This document shows, piece by piece, positions 15,634-25,036 of a stretch of 29,364 nt of DNA. Numbering within the stretch: the first letter of the stretch is position 1; each line of letters begins with the position of its first letter. Source of the stretch: an uncultured Collinsella sp. (GTDB lineage: Bacteria; Actinomycetota; Coriobacteriia; Coriobacteriales; Coriobacteriaceae); contig UQXC01000024.1 in the NCBI GenBank assembly GCA_900544995.1, forward strand, positions 1 to 29,364, in the 5' to 3' direction. The translations under genes and the position numbers were made by a program. The notes beneath the pieces are model-generated. The model saw only the letters and a list, made by a program, of their open reading frames with translations, was not told the DNA's origin and ran no database searches.

Positions 15634-15806
15634 CCCGGCAGTTAGGGACGTTCCTCTCCTGCCGGCAGTTGGGGACAGTCCTTGCCAACCCTACCGGCGA
15701 GGCGGCGAGTCGGCAAAGACCGTCCCCGATGACTAGTCATTTAAGTCTGTCCCCAATGACCGCTTTTGGTCATTTAAGCCTATCCCCAATGACTACCCAA
15801 TGACTA
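15634..15806 (-). repeat. Stop-codon-associated repeat, long copy B
   Basis: Read on the minus strand it begins at the TAG stop of the FtsX-type gene and runs 173 bases. It holds several GTCATTGGGGA units, then a hairpin with 16-bp arms (15727-15712 with 15686-15671), and ends with a second hairpin closed by CCGGCAG/CTGCCGG (15665-15659 with 15641-15635). It fills most of the gap 15544-15803, in which I see no gene. Confidence 0.85.
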
Positions 15807-18470
15807 CTCTTGGACTTTGAGGGCTTCGGCCAGAGGGACGCGCCTGATGGAGCGCGTGTGCAGCAGCGCTACGACCAGGTAAGTTGCAAAGCCAATACCG
15901 ACACATGCCGCCATGGACCAAGTGGGCACGTAGATCTCGATATTGCCGTTGTAGGCGAGCAGCATCGAACGGAAGATGGCCGTGAGCGAACCGATAATCA
16001 CGGGCAGGCTCAGCACGAGCGACGCCGCCACGCACAGTGTGATCGAGCGGATATACAGATGCGAGATCTCGCCATCGCGATAGCCAAAGACCTTCATGTA
16101 GCTAATCGAGCGGGCGCTGTGATCGATCACGGCCTTGGTCAGCAGGTACATAAACAGCAGGAAGATGAACACTGCGAGCCCGACCATCATGCCGATCATT
16201 TTGCTCATCATACCGATGAACTGGTCACCCACGGCGCGCATGTCGTCGGGCGTGGTGTCGCCGGCAAAGTAACGCGCGTCAAGGTTGAGTTTCTCGTCGC
16301 TCACGTAGCCGTTAAAGTAGGCGGCGTCGTTGCCGAACAACTCGTTAAAGTCGTCGATACCCATATAGATATTCATGTCCGACTTGGAGCCCCAGGTGGC
16401 GTCCTTGCCCGAGTACTCCAGTGAATAGTCCTTGCCCTCGTACTTGTCGTGGAGCGTGACCTTCTGTCCCTCGCTCCAGCCAAACTTGTCGAGCAGGCCA
16501 CCGCCAAAGACGACGCGGCCGTCGCCCACATTCAGCCCTTTCCAGTAGCGCGAATCGGGCGAGACGCCGTAAACGGAAATCGTCTCCTGCCCATTTCCGT
16601 CGCCGCGGTCGTATTGCAGCTGGTAAACGGCATATTTCTCGGCCTGCGCAACCTTCGCCGCGCCGTTGTCGGTCGTGTTGACCGGGTGAATGTCGTCGTT
16701 GTCGGCATCGATCTTCGAAGCCTTTTCAATCAGGTCGATGGTCTCGTCACGGTCGCAGCCAAGGGCATCGGCGAGATCGTCGAGGCGCGCATAGAGGGCG
16801 TCCTTCTTGTCCTGAACCGTTGCGAGCGCGTCCTGTGCTGCGGCTAGACTCTCGGCAGACGGGGAGTTGGTCGCGGCATCGGCAGCCGCCTGCGCGGCAT
16901 CGACCGCGTCATCGAGTTCGTCATCCGCATCCTGGGCGGCAGTGAGCAGCGAACCGTCGACCGACTGCAAGCGCTCGAGTGCCGACCACTGCTCGCGCTC
17001 CTCGGCGGTACCCCCAAGCTCTAGCGGAGCCTTGAGCGTGTACTGATGCTCGGCGACCAAACTCGTCTCCAGGTTGTCCGCGTAGTGCGTCATCGTGGGC
17101 AGGATCGCCAGGCCAAAGAGCAGCAGCAGCGACGCAAACGCGATGCCCACGAAGAGCGTGGCGAAGTTGCCCAGATTGCGCAGGAAGATGCGCAGGCGGA
17201 AGCGCGAGACAAAGCCCATACGCTCCGGCAGCTGAAAACCGCGCTTGGTGCCCGACTTGCCGCCCGCCTCGTGACGAAGGAACTGCAGCGGCGTCTTTCC
17301 CATCTTGCGGAGCAGACCCATCAACGTAATGAGGATGAGCGCGGAGGCAGGAACCACGGCGCACTTTATAAAGATCTCCCAGCTCCAGTACACCTGGAAG
17401 GGCGGCAGGCTGTACGAGCCGTAATAGAGGCCGCGCATGGGCTCGGTAAAGAACGCAACGCCGAGCGCGGTGCCCAAAAGCGCCGCAAGCACGCCCACGA
17501 TGGCGGGAAGCGTAAGGTAGTGCAGCACGATCTCGCGGCGGCGATAGCCGCTGGCGAGCAGCGTGCCAATGATGGCGCTCTCCTCCTCGATGGTGGCATC
17601 GGTGAGCACCACAAAGACAAACGCCATGATCACGATGATGATGTCGAGCAGCGTCGTCCACATCATAGAGTCGCCGTCCACATCGTCGCGCGCATAGCCA
17701 ATGCCCTGGTTGGAATCGGCATCGGTCAGGTCGTCCACGCGCGCGTCGGCATCCGTCAGCGCCTCGACCATATCCTGCTCGGCATCGATACGGTCCGCGG
17801 TGGAGAGGTCGCGGTCGCTAAAGGTAAAAGAATAGGTGTAGGCGGGCGCGCCGCCGGCGTCCTCGAGCGCGGCAAAGCCGGCGTCGGTGACCTCGGCCAC
17901 GCCATAGGTGATGGTGTTCACCGTAAAGTCCGAGTTGTTGAGGAACAGCGCCTGGCTATCGGGCTGCGTCATGATGCCGCAAATGGTATAAGTGCGGCCC
18001 TCGAGCTCGACCTTATCGCCAACGGCAAGATCGTTGTTGGTGGCAAAGACGCGGTCGATGGCCACCTCGTCGTCCGCGCGGGGCTGCTTGCCTTCGCAAT
18101 AGGACGCGATATTTACCTTGGTACGGTGCGCGTAGGTGCGCAACGTGCGCTTGGTGCCGTCGTCGCCGGACGCCTTTTTGATGATGGCATCGATGGAGTA
18201 GTTCTTGTAGAGCATGACGCCGCCGACGTCCTTGGCCGCGTCCTCGGCGGCTTTGAACTGGTCGTCGGTGGCCTCGAACGCCGTCGTCAGGCGGCCATCC
18301 TCGATCGTGTACGCATCGCGCATGTCATCGATGAGGCAGCCGATGGAGTGCGCGGCGAGCAAAAAGCCCGACGTGAGGGCGATACTTCCGCACATAAGCA
18401 GAAAGATGCCCAGGTACTTGCCGATATTGCGGCGCAGCTCGCGCGGGAGTCGTTTTGCGAGAGGTGACAT
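15804..18470 (-). CDS. Large FtsX/MacB-type ABC transporter permease
   Basis: 888 residues from the ATG at 18470, which has AGGCGG upstream and lies 8 bases after the ATPase stop; the longer frame overlaps the ATPase gene and is rejected. One membrane span near 15-42 is followed by an extracytoplasmic domain to about 260, then three spans forming the first FtsX domain (about 265-400). A further span near 440-465 leads into a second large extracytoplasmic domain, which includes an Ala/Asp-rich coiled coil, and the C-terminal FtsX domain has three spans (about 740-888). Such mechanotransmission ABC systems move lipoproteins or peptides or work in antimicrobial peptide resistance and cell-wall control. 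The TAG stop is the first triplet of repeat copy B. Confidence 0.9.
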   Translation of the reverse strand: MSPLAKRLPRELRRNIGKYLGIFLLMCGSIALTSGFLLAAHSIGCLIDDMRDAYTIEDGRLTTAFEATDDQFKAAEDAAKDVGGVMLYKNYSIDAIIKKASGDDGTKRTLRTYAHRTKVNIASYCEGKQPRADDEVAIDRVFATNNDLAVGDKVELEGRTYTICGIMTQPDSQALFLNNSDFTVNTITYGVAEVTDAGFAALEDAGGAPAYTYSFTFSDRDLSTADRIDAEQDMVEALTDADARVDDLTDADSNQGIGYARDDVDGDSMMWTTLLDIIIVIMAFVFVVLTDATIEEESAIIGTLLASGYRRREIVLHYLTLPAIVGVLAALLGTALGVAFFTEPMRGLYYGSYSLPPFQVYWSWEIFIKCAVVPASALILITLMGLLRKMGKTPLQFLRHEAGGKSGTKRGFQLPERMGFVSRFRLRIFLRNLGNFATLFVGIAFASLLLLFGLAILPTMTHYADNLETSLVAEHQYTLKAPLELGGTAEEREQWSALERLQSVDGSLLTAAQDADDELDDAVDAAQAAADAATNSPSAESLAAAQDALATVQDKKDALYARLDDLADALGCDRDETIDLIEKASKIDADNDDIHPVNTTDNGAAKVAQAEKYAVYQLQYDRGDGNGQETISVYGVSPDSRYWKGLNVGDGRVVFGGGLLDKFGWSEGQKVTLHDKYEGKDYSLEYSGKDATWGSKSDMNIYMGIDDFNELFGNDAAYFNGYVSDEKLNLDARYFAGDTTPDDMRAVGDQFIGMMSKMIGMMVGLAVFIFLLFMYLLTKAVIDHSARSISYMKVFGYRDGEISHLYIRSITLCVAASLVLSLPVIIGSLTAIFRSMLLAYNGNIEIYVPTWSMAACVGIGFATYLVVALLHTRSIRRVPLAEALKVQE

Positions 18471-18478
18471 GGCGCCGC

Positions 18479-19192
<714 letters not shown>

Positions 19193-19292
19193 ACTATCCC
19201 CCATTGTTAGCCTTCTGCTACTTTTCTAGGGTAATAGTAAACCCAGGCGAACTATTTTTGCGCGACATATGGCATTTATTTCAAACTAGTCA

Positions 19293-19430
19293 CCCGGCAG
19301 TTAGGGACGTTCCTTTCCTGCCGGCAAATGGGACAGTCCTTGCCAACCCAGCCGGCGAAGCGGTAGATCGGCAAAGACTGTCCCAATGACTAGTCGTTTA
19401 AGTCTGTCCCCAATGACCACCCGACGACTA
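19293..19430 (-). repeat. Stop-codon-associated repeat, long copy C
   Basis: Starting on the minus strand with the TAG stop of the ABC-2 permease gene, this 138-base copy keeps the same order as copy B: GTCATTGGGGACAG units, a 15-bp-arm hairpin (19384-19370 with 19344-19330) and the terminal CCGGCAG/CTGCCGG hairpin. It lacks one internal unit present in copy B. The rest of the gap up to 19192 is AT-richer and should hold the promoter of the ATPase/FtsX pair. Confidence 0.85.
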
Positions 19431-20633
19431 GGCTCGGGCTTTGGCGTGGGTGAGGGCTAGGCCTACGGCGGCGATGGCGGCGGCGAAGAGCACGGTGACG
19501 CCCAGGTCGCAGGCAATGTCGCCCAGCACGGCAGACGTCAGGTCCGACGCAAGCGCCTTGCCGATCGCATCGTTCACCCAATACGTCGGCACAAAGTGCG
19601 CCACGGTCTGCACGGCCGACCCCATGAGCGACAGTGGCATCCAGGCACCGCCCAAAAACGTCATGAGCATGCCGAGCAGGTTGCCCACGCCGTTGAGCAG
19701 CTCCTCGCGCGCGCCCAGGCTCGACAGAGCAAAGCCAACGGCCAGGGGCGTGCACGCCAGGGCAAACGTCGCCGCCAGCGCCAGGCACACGCGGCCCACG
19801 CCGACCTCGGCAACCGCGCCGGCAAAGCCCACGACGCCCATCATGCTCGACACAAACCAGATGCAGACGGTGAGCACCGCGGCGGCCGCGAACACGGCAA
19901 GCGAGCGCTGGCGCTCGGAGACGGGGCCGGTCTCCATGCGGCGCACGCGCTCGGGCTCGTTCATGCCCGAGAACACCAGGCCCACCGACACGATGATCGA
20001 CGAGATAATCGCGTACGCGCCAAAGTTGAAGTACGACTCAAGCGTGGCGGCGGCAGTCGAGTCGACCTTGACCTGCTCGATCTGGACCTCGGCGCGCTTG
20101 GCGGCGGCATGCTCGGCGGCCTTGGCCACGTCGCCGTCGGAGGCCGCGGGCTCAAGCGTCGCCGCGGCGCCCGCGAGCGAGATCCAGCGCGAGGCCTCGG
20201 CAGACGAAAGCGCCGCCGCCATGGTGCCGGAGCCGTACGTCACGTCGAGCTTGGGCAAGGTCTCCCCCGCACGGGCGGCCGCAATCAGGTCGTCCTCAAA
20301 CCCCTCCGGGATAAAGAACACGCAGTCGGCGCTGCCCTTGGCGCTGTTGCTCTTGGAGAGCGCGTCCGCAAGATCGTACGTGTCGTCGCCGACGCCCGTA
20401 ACCAGGTCAAAGCGCGACCCCAAGTGCTTGGTGAGCGCGCACGAAAGGTCGCTATTGTCGCGGTCGACCACGATCACGTTGGCATCGTAGGGCTTGTACT
20501 CGGTGAGCTGCGACGAGTTCCAGCTCACCGACGCCGCGATGAACACGCCCATGAGCGAGATGAACACCGTATAGATGAGCAGGTAGAACGGGTGCGCCAG
20601 CGCCATGCGAAGCGCAGTCTTAAAGGTGCTCAT
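19428..20633 (-). CDS. ABC-2 type transporter permease
   Basis: 401 residues from the ATG at 20633 (AAGGAG site); the 13 codons upstream in frame overlap the preceding gene. An N-terminal membrane span (about 15-35) precedes an extracytoplasmic domain of about 170 residues, then five or six C-terminal spans (about 200-398), including the block AWMPLSLMGSAVQTVAHFVPTY typical of ABC-2/DrrB permeases. It overlaps the preceding permease gene by 14 bases, and the two probably form a heterodimer with the ATPase encoded upstream. The TAG stop is the first triplet of repeat copy C. Confidence 0.88.
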   Translation of the reverse strand: MSTFKTALRMALAHPFYLLIYTVFISLMGVFIAASVSWNSSQLTEYKPYDANVIVVDRDNSDLSCALTKHLGSRFDLVTGVGDDTYDLADALSKSNSAKGSADCVFFIPEGFEDDLIAAARAGETLPKLDVTYGSGTMAAALSSAEASRWISLAGAAATLEPAASDGDVAKAAEHAAAKRAEVQIEQVKVDSTAAATLESYFNFGAYAIISSIIVSVGLVFSGMNEPERVRRMETGPVSERQRSLAVFAAAAVLTVCIWFVSSMMGVVGFAGAVAEVGVGRVCLALAATFALACTPLAVGFALSSLGAREELLNGVGNLLGMLMTFLGGAWMPLSLMGSAVQTVAHFVPTYWVNDAIGKALASDLTSAVLGDIACDLGVTVLFAAAIAAVGLALTHAKARA

Positions 20634-21807
20634 AGCGACTCCTTCCAAACACCAGCGTGGCGGCGACGACAAACACGAGGGCCATCAGGACGAGCGCGCC
20701 CGCGCGGACGGCAAAGGGGCCCAGGTCCTCAAAGAAATACAGGCGGTTGAACATGTCGCAGATGAGCTTGACGGGATTGAGCCAGCACTCGGCCGGGCAG
20801 GCGCGGGCGACGTCGTCGGCAAGCGCCATCGCCGGCTCGCCGTAAAGGCCGGCGAACAGAGCGCACGTGGTGGCGAAGCCCGTGAGGATGCCCGACTTGG
20901 ACGCCTTGCCGCCTTTAACGGGAAGCGTGCCCACAAAGAGTCCCAAGCCCGTGGCGGCAAGCGCGGAAGCGGCGCCGCCCACCAAACACAGCCCCTCGCG
21001 CCCGCCAAAGTCGACGCCCACGACCAGGCGCACGTAGCCAATCGCGATCGCCATCGAGGCGAAGGAGACCAGCCACGAGCCGACAAAGATGCCAGCCAGC
21101 GACGCCGTCTTGGAAAGGCCGCCCACGCAGCGGCGCGCGCCAAGGCCCGACAGATTGGGTTGTAAATCGACGACGCTCAAGGCGGCAAACTCGGCAGACA
21201 TCATCGCGACCAGGCCAAAGAGCGCGTAATAGTAGATGACCGTGCCGTCGGGCGTGGTGCGTGTCAGGCTTACGCGGCGGGTGCCGCTCTCGAGCGACAG
21301 GGCGCGCGCAACCGCCTCCGGGTCGGCGAGCGCCGCCGGGTTGTCCTGGGCAATCTGGGCCATGAGCTCGGCATTTTGCGTATACGAGCTTGCCACCGTC
21401 TCCAGAATGCTGCGGTCGACGAGCACCGTCGAGGCGCGCGAGCTGTCGTAGCTCGAAAGCAGCGTGAGCTTGGGCGTGCCCGCGGCATCGACCGTGTAGA
21501 TGCCCGCGACCTCGCCGGCCTTGAGCGCGTGGTTCGCGGCGGCCGCGTCGTCGCATTCGTGGATCTCGAGCAGCTGGTCGTCGCCCTCCTTAGCGAGCGA
21601 CGTCGTCACATCCTTAAAGGTCGACGCGTCCCAGGCTTCGTCAGCCACGATGGCCACCGGCACCGGGTCGACCTTGCCGTCGGAGCTCAGGTTCGCGAAC
21701 ATAAGCATGAACATCGTGGAAAGCGCAACGGGAAAGACCGCGCCCCAGACCCAGGTGCTCGGCCGACGCAGCAGCGTCTTGAGCGTGGTAATGATGGTGT
21801 TAAACAT
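20620..21807 (-). CDS. ABC-2 type transporter permease
   Basis: 395 residues. It has the same plan as its neighbour: one N-terminal span (about 18-40), a long extracytoplasmic domain (about 45-190) and five or six C-terminal spans (about 195-388). The ATG is preceded by GAGGG, 9 bases after the ATPase stop. ATPase plus two unequal ABC-2 permeases is the arrangement of drug or lipid-active-antibiotic exporters such as LnrLMN. The substrate cannot be read from the sequence. Confidence 0.88.
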   Translation of the reverse strand: MFNTIITTLKTLLRRPSTWVWGAVFPVALSTMFMLMFANLSSDGKVDPVPVAIVADEAWDASTFKDVTTSLAKEGDDQLLEIHECDDAAAANHALKAGEVAGIYTVDAAGTPKLTLLSSYDSSRASTVLVDRSILETVASSYTQNAELMAQIAQDNPAALADPEAVARALSLESGTRRVSLTRTTPDGTVIYYYALFGLVAMMSAEFAALSVVDLQPNLSGLGARRCVGGLSKTASLAGIFVGSWLVSFASMAIAIGYVRLVVGVDFGGREGLCLVGGAASALAATGLGLFVGTLPVKGGKASKSGILTGFATTCALFAGLYGEPAMALADDVARACPAECWLNPVKLICDMFNRLYFFEDLGPFAVRAGALVLMALVFVVAATLVFGRSRYEHL

Positions 21808-21816
21808 GGCCGCCCT

Positions 21817-22755
21817 CTAGTCGCGCAGCTCGCGGCCGGTGATCTCGAGGAACACGTCGTTGAGGGTCGGCGGCTCGGAGTAAATGCGGCCGAGCGGCAC
21901 GTCATACGAGCGCAGCGCGTCGAGGATGTCGGTCAGGTTGTGCGGGCTCGCTTCGCACGAAAACGTGAGCTGCCCCGCCGTCGCCGCCAGGTCCAGGACA
22001 TGCGGCAGGCTTGCGACGGCAGCGAGCGCTGCGCTCGGCACCTCGCCGACCTCGATCACGATCTTTTCGCCCATCTGGATCATGCGCTTGAGCTCGTCGT
22101 TGGTGCCCTGCGCCAGCACGCGCCCGCCGTCCATGATCATGATGCGGCTGCAGATCTGCTCGACCTCCTCCATGTAATGGCTGGTATACACCACCGTGGC
22201 GCCCTCGTCGCGCAAGCGGCAGATGCCCTCCAGGATGGCGTTGCGACTCTGCGGGTCGACTGCCACCGTAGGCTCGTCAAAGAAGATGAGCTCGGGCTTG
22301 TGCGCAATGCCGCAGGCAATGTTGAGGCGACGCGCCAGGCCGCCCGAGAGCTTGCCGGGGCGAAACTTGGTAAAGTCGCCCAAGCCCACAAAGTCGATCG
22401 CCTCGTCCACCAGCGCGCGGCGGCGCTTGCGGTCGTTAACGTAGAGGCTACAGAAATAGTCGATGTTCTCGCGCACGGTAAGCTCGTCAAACACCGCAAC
22501 TTGCTGCGGAACCACGCCGATGCGGCGCTTGAGGTCGTAGCGGGCGGGCGTCATGGGCTCGCCGAACAGCTCGATGGTGCCCTTGTCGTAGGCGAGCAGC
22601 TGCAGGATGCAGTTGATGGACGTGGTCTTGCCCGAGCCGTTGGGGCCCAGCAGGCCAAAGATCTCGCCGGGGGCGATGATGAGGTTAAAGTGGTCAAGCG
22701 CGATAAGGTCGTCGTAGCGCTTGACGAGGTTTTCGACGTGGACGATGTCTGTCAT
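21817..22755 (-). CDS. ABC transporter ATPase (DrrA type)
   Basis: 312 residues from the ATG at 22755 (AAGGG upstream); 22 further in-frame codons upstream are rejected as poor coding sequence. Walker A is GPNGSGKT (37-44), the Q-loop is in VVPQQ, the signature is LSGGLARR (136-143), Walker B is LIFFDE (156-161) and the H-loop is TSHYMEE (H193). The C-terminal 80 residues form the small extra domain usual in DrrA/CcmA-type exporters. It is the first gene of an operon with two ABC-2 permeases and is divergent from a two-component system that probably controls it. Confidence 0.94.
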   Translation of the reverse strand: MTDIVHVENLVKRYDDLIALDHFNLIIAPGEIFGLLGPNGSGKTTSINCILQLLAYDKGTIELFGEPMTPARYDLKRRIGVVPQQVAVFDELTVRENIDYFCSLYVNDRKRRRALVDEAIDFVGLGDFTKFRPGKLSGGLARRLNIACGIAHKPELIFFDEPTVAVDPQSRNAILEGICRLRDEGATVVYTSHYMEEVEQICSRIMIMDGGRVLAQGTNDELKRMIQMGEKIVIEVGEVPSAALAAVASLPHVLDLAATAGQLTFSCEASPHNLTDILDALRSYDVPLGRIYSEPPTLNDVFLEITGRELRD

Positions 22756-22941
22756 GAGGCGGCCCTTCCGTTGATTGCGGCCCGGTACGATTGCATCATC
22801 GCAGGAGCCGCCGGCGCGCACCAGTGAGCTTTGTCACGAGTGCGGGGCTTGGTCGTGCGACCTGCCGACGCCCCCGATTTGCCGCGCGGGAGGAATGTCA
22901 CGGTCGCGCAGGCGGCCTCCTCCACCATGCGCAGCTTCGCG

Positions 22942-22947
22942 TACAAT
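22942..22947 (+). promoter_or_regulatory. Candidate -10 box giving a leaderless kinase mRNA
   Basis: TACAAT ends 6 bases before the ATG at 22954, so transcription would start at or next to the initiator codon. No Shine-Dalgarno sequence precedes this ATG. No clear -35 box is seen. Confidence 0.4.
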
Positions 22948-22953
22948 ACCCGT

Positions 22954-24099
22954 ATGAACAGGCTTTTCGACAAATCGATCGTGCTGGCGTGCTGCATTGC
23001 GGCCGCCATGGGTCTTGCTGTAGACGCTCGCCTGGTCGCGGCGTTTTGCCTTGGCGTTATTGCCACCTCACTGGCCGAGATCGCACAGAGAAACCGCGCC
23101 CGCCGTGCGAGCGAGGCCGCGAGCTACGCTTACATCATCGCGGCTGTCTTCGTGCCGCCGTTTGTGCCGTTTGCGCCTCTCGCCTTCTATGACATCGCGC
23201 GGCGCGTGCGCCGTGAGCACGCCTGGGTCGTACTGGGCATTGGCTCCGTCTTTGCCTTTGCGCTCGTCGCGGACCTTCGCACCGACGCGCTTACCGTCCG
23301 AACGCTCCTGCTGACCTCCATCCTTTCGGTCGCCGCCGCCTTGTTATCGCTACGTACCGCCCAGTTGGAGCGCGAGCAGCAGCGCATGCGCCGTACCCGC
23401 GACGAGCTGCAGGAACGAGCCCTCGCGCTCGAGGCGCGCAACCGCGATCTTGCTGACCGCCAGGACTACGAAGTCGAACTCGCGACACTCGCCGAGCGAG
23501 CCCGTATCGCGCGCGAGATTCACGATAACGTCGGCCACCAGCTCACGCGCGCCTCGCTGCAGGCCGAGGCCCTGCGCGTCGTGCACGCCGACGAGCCCAG
23601 GGTTGCCGCCGATTTCACCGACGTCAAACGCACGGTTGACGAGGCGCTCCAACTCGTGCGCGCCAGCGTCCACGCGCTCAACGACAATGCGACTGACCTC
23701 TCCGTGCAGCTCGAGCGCATCGTTGAAGGCGCACGCTCGGACAGCGGTCCGCAGATTGAGCTTGAGGTTTTGGCCGAGCATACACCCGCCAACGTCGCCA
23801 ACTGCTTTGCGGCAGTGCTACGCGAGGCGCTTTCCAACGCCATGCGCCACGCCCATGCCAAAACCATTACCGTGCGGTGCATGGAGCACCCATCGTTTTA
23901 CCAGCTCATCGTTACCGATGATGGAACGGGCGGGGTTCGAACAGGCGCCCGCAGCGCCACAGGGGGTATGGGGCTCGCCTCCATGCGCGAGCGTGTCGAG
24001 GCACTTGGCGGCACTTTCACTGCCGGCTCGCGAGCCGGCGCCTCCGGATGGCGCGTGTTTGCCACCATTCCCAAGCAGCAAGGAGATGAGGGCCGATGA
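22954..24099 (+). CDS. Sensor histidine kinase, NarL/LiaS (HisKA_3) class
   Basis: 381 residues from the ATG at 22954; the frame is open for 41 more codons, but that part is not hydrophobic and overlaps the divergent promoter. Four or five membrane spans occupy residues 8-133 with hardly any extracytoplasmic loop, as in kinases that sense events within the membrane. A coiled coil (about 135-178) leads to the HisKA_3 box EIHDNVGHQL with H190. The HATPase part has N295 in LREALSNAMRHAH, D322 in DDGTGG, and GGMGLASMRERV. It overlaps the response regulator by 4 bases (ATGA) and probably regulates the divergent ABC operon. Confidence 0.9.
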   Translation: MNRLFDKSIVLACCIAAAMGLAVDARLVAAFCLGVIATSLAEIAQRNRARRASEAASYAYIIAAVFVPPFVPFAPLAFYDIARRVRREHAWVVLGIGSVFAFALVADLRTDALTVRTLLLTSILSVAAALLSLRTAQLEREQQRMRRTRDELQERALALEARNRDLADRQDYEVELATLAERARIAREIHDNVGHQLTRASLQAEALRVVHADEPRVAADFTDVKRTVDEALQLVRASVHALNDNATDLSVQLERIVEGARSDSGPQIELEVLAEHTPANVANCFAAVLREALSNAMRHAHAKTITVRCMEHPSFYQLIVTDDGTGGVRTGARSATGGMGLASMRERVEALGGTFTAGSRAGASGWRVFATIPKQQGDEGR

Positions 24100-24725
24100 G
24101 GCTCATAGTTGTCGACGACGACCATCTGGTGGTCGATTCACTCAAGATTATCCTGGGCGCTCAGCCGCAGATAGAGGTGGTGGGCACCGGTGCCGACGGC
24201 GACGACGCGGTCGCGCTCTACGCCGAGCACGCACCCGACATCGCACTGCTCGACATCCAGATGCCGAAGCGCGACGGACTTTCGGCGGCACGCGAAATCC
24301 TTGAGCGCGACCCTGCGGCGCGGGTGGTGTTTCTGACGACATTCTCGGATGACGAGTACATTGTGTCGGCGCTCAAACTGGGTGCCCGTGGCTATCTAAT
24401 CAAAACCGATATCGCCGCCATCCCTCCGGCGTTGGAGCAGGTCATGGACGGCAAACGCGTGCTCGAGGGCAAGGCGATTGAGGACATCGATTTTGATGGA
24501 GCGGGCGTCGAGGCGGGCACGCCCCGCCGGCCTGCGGCCTTCGCCAGCCTAACCGACCGCGAGTTCGAAGTCGCCGAGCTCATCGCCCGCGGCCTCGATA
24601 ACAAGGAGATTGCCGCCACCGCCTATATGGGCGAAGGCACCGTACGCAACCACATCAGCTCGATCCTTGCCAAAATGGGCCTACGCAACCGCACGCAGAT
24701 CGCCATCGCCTACCTGCGAGGGTAA
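24096..24725 (+). CDS. Response regulator, NarL/LuxR family
   Basis: 209 residues. The receiver domain (1-120) has the acidic pocket DDD at 7-9, phosphoacceptor D53 in LLDIQMPKRDG, T81 and K103, all intact. A LuxR-type helix-turn-helix covers about 149-208 (LTDREFEVAELIARG, NKEIA, EGTVRNHISSIL). It overlaps the kinase gene by four bases, so the two are translationally coupled. By analogy with LiaRS and LnrJK it should activate the divergent ATPase/permease operon; the binding site could not be identified. Confidence 0.94.
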   Translation: MRLIVVDDDHLVVDSLKIILGAQPQIEVVGTGADGDDAVALYAEHAPDIALLDIQMPKRDGLSAAREILERDPAARVVFLTTFSDDEYIVSALKLGARGYLIKTDIAAIPPALEQVMDGKRVLEGKAIEDIDFDGAGVEAGTPRRPAAFASLTDREFEVAELIARGLDNKEIAATAYMGEGTVRNHISSILAKMGLRNRTQIAIAYLRG

Positions 24726-24746
24726 TTGCCCAACGACCGACCACCC

Positions 24747-24798
24747 CGGCATAGCAAAATGGCTGCTACCGATTTAACGCCATTTCAAAACTATGCCG
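24747..24798. repeat. Imperfect hairpin sharing an arm with the next palindrome
   Basis: CGGCATAG (24747-24754) pairs with CTATGCCG (24791-24798), with partly matching CAAAATGGC/GCCATTT inside. The right arm can alternatively pair with the far arm at 24911-24938. It starts 21 bases after the response-regulator stop and may act as its transcript end, though no T-run follows. Confidence 0.45.
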
Positions 24799-24938
24799 AA
24801 TTACTACGATGAATCGCCCACCTTCGACCACAGCAAATTGCGCGCTTGCAAAACCGCAGGTAGAACGTTTGCAATATTTAGAAAAATGCAGTCATGGTCG
24901 GGAATGTCAAATTCTTCGTAGTAAACCGACATAGTTTT
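24787..24938. repeat. Palindromic intergenic element 1 (152 bp)
   Basis: Outer arms 24787-24814 and 24911-24938 are inverted copies matching at 24 of 28 positions. The centre is a TTGCAAA/TTTGCAA hairpin around ACCGCAGGTAGAACG. The 19-base core CAAAACCGCAGGTAGAACG (24849-24867) occurs inverted in element 2. This and element 2 fill most of the 599-bp gap 24726-25324, in which I see no gene. Confidence 0.65.
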
Positions 24939-25036
24939 GTTCGGGCGGCCCCGCACGAGTGCCTCCGCCAGCCTCGCGGGACCAAAATGATCCGTTTTCC
25001 TCCGTCCCCAAGGGATCAGCCGGAACCGCTCGCCAC

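Noticed and set aside
15544..15803. Possible IS remnant or transposase gene
   Set aside because: No coding potential or transposase motif; the region is the repeat copy B.
17046..18467. 473-codon plus-strand open frame
   Set aside because: Antisense to the FtsX permease, with no recognisable protein.
21376..22827. 483-codon plus-strand open frame
   Set aside because: Antisense to the DrrA-type ATPase and the adjacent permease, which have complete motifs.
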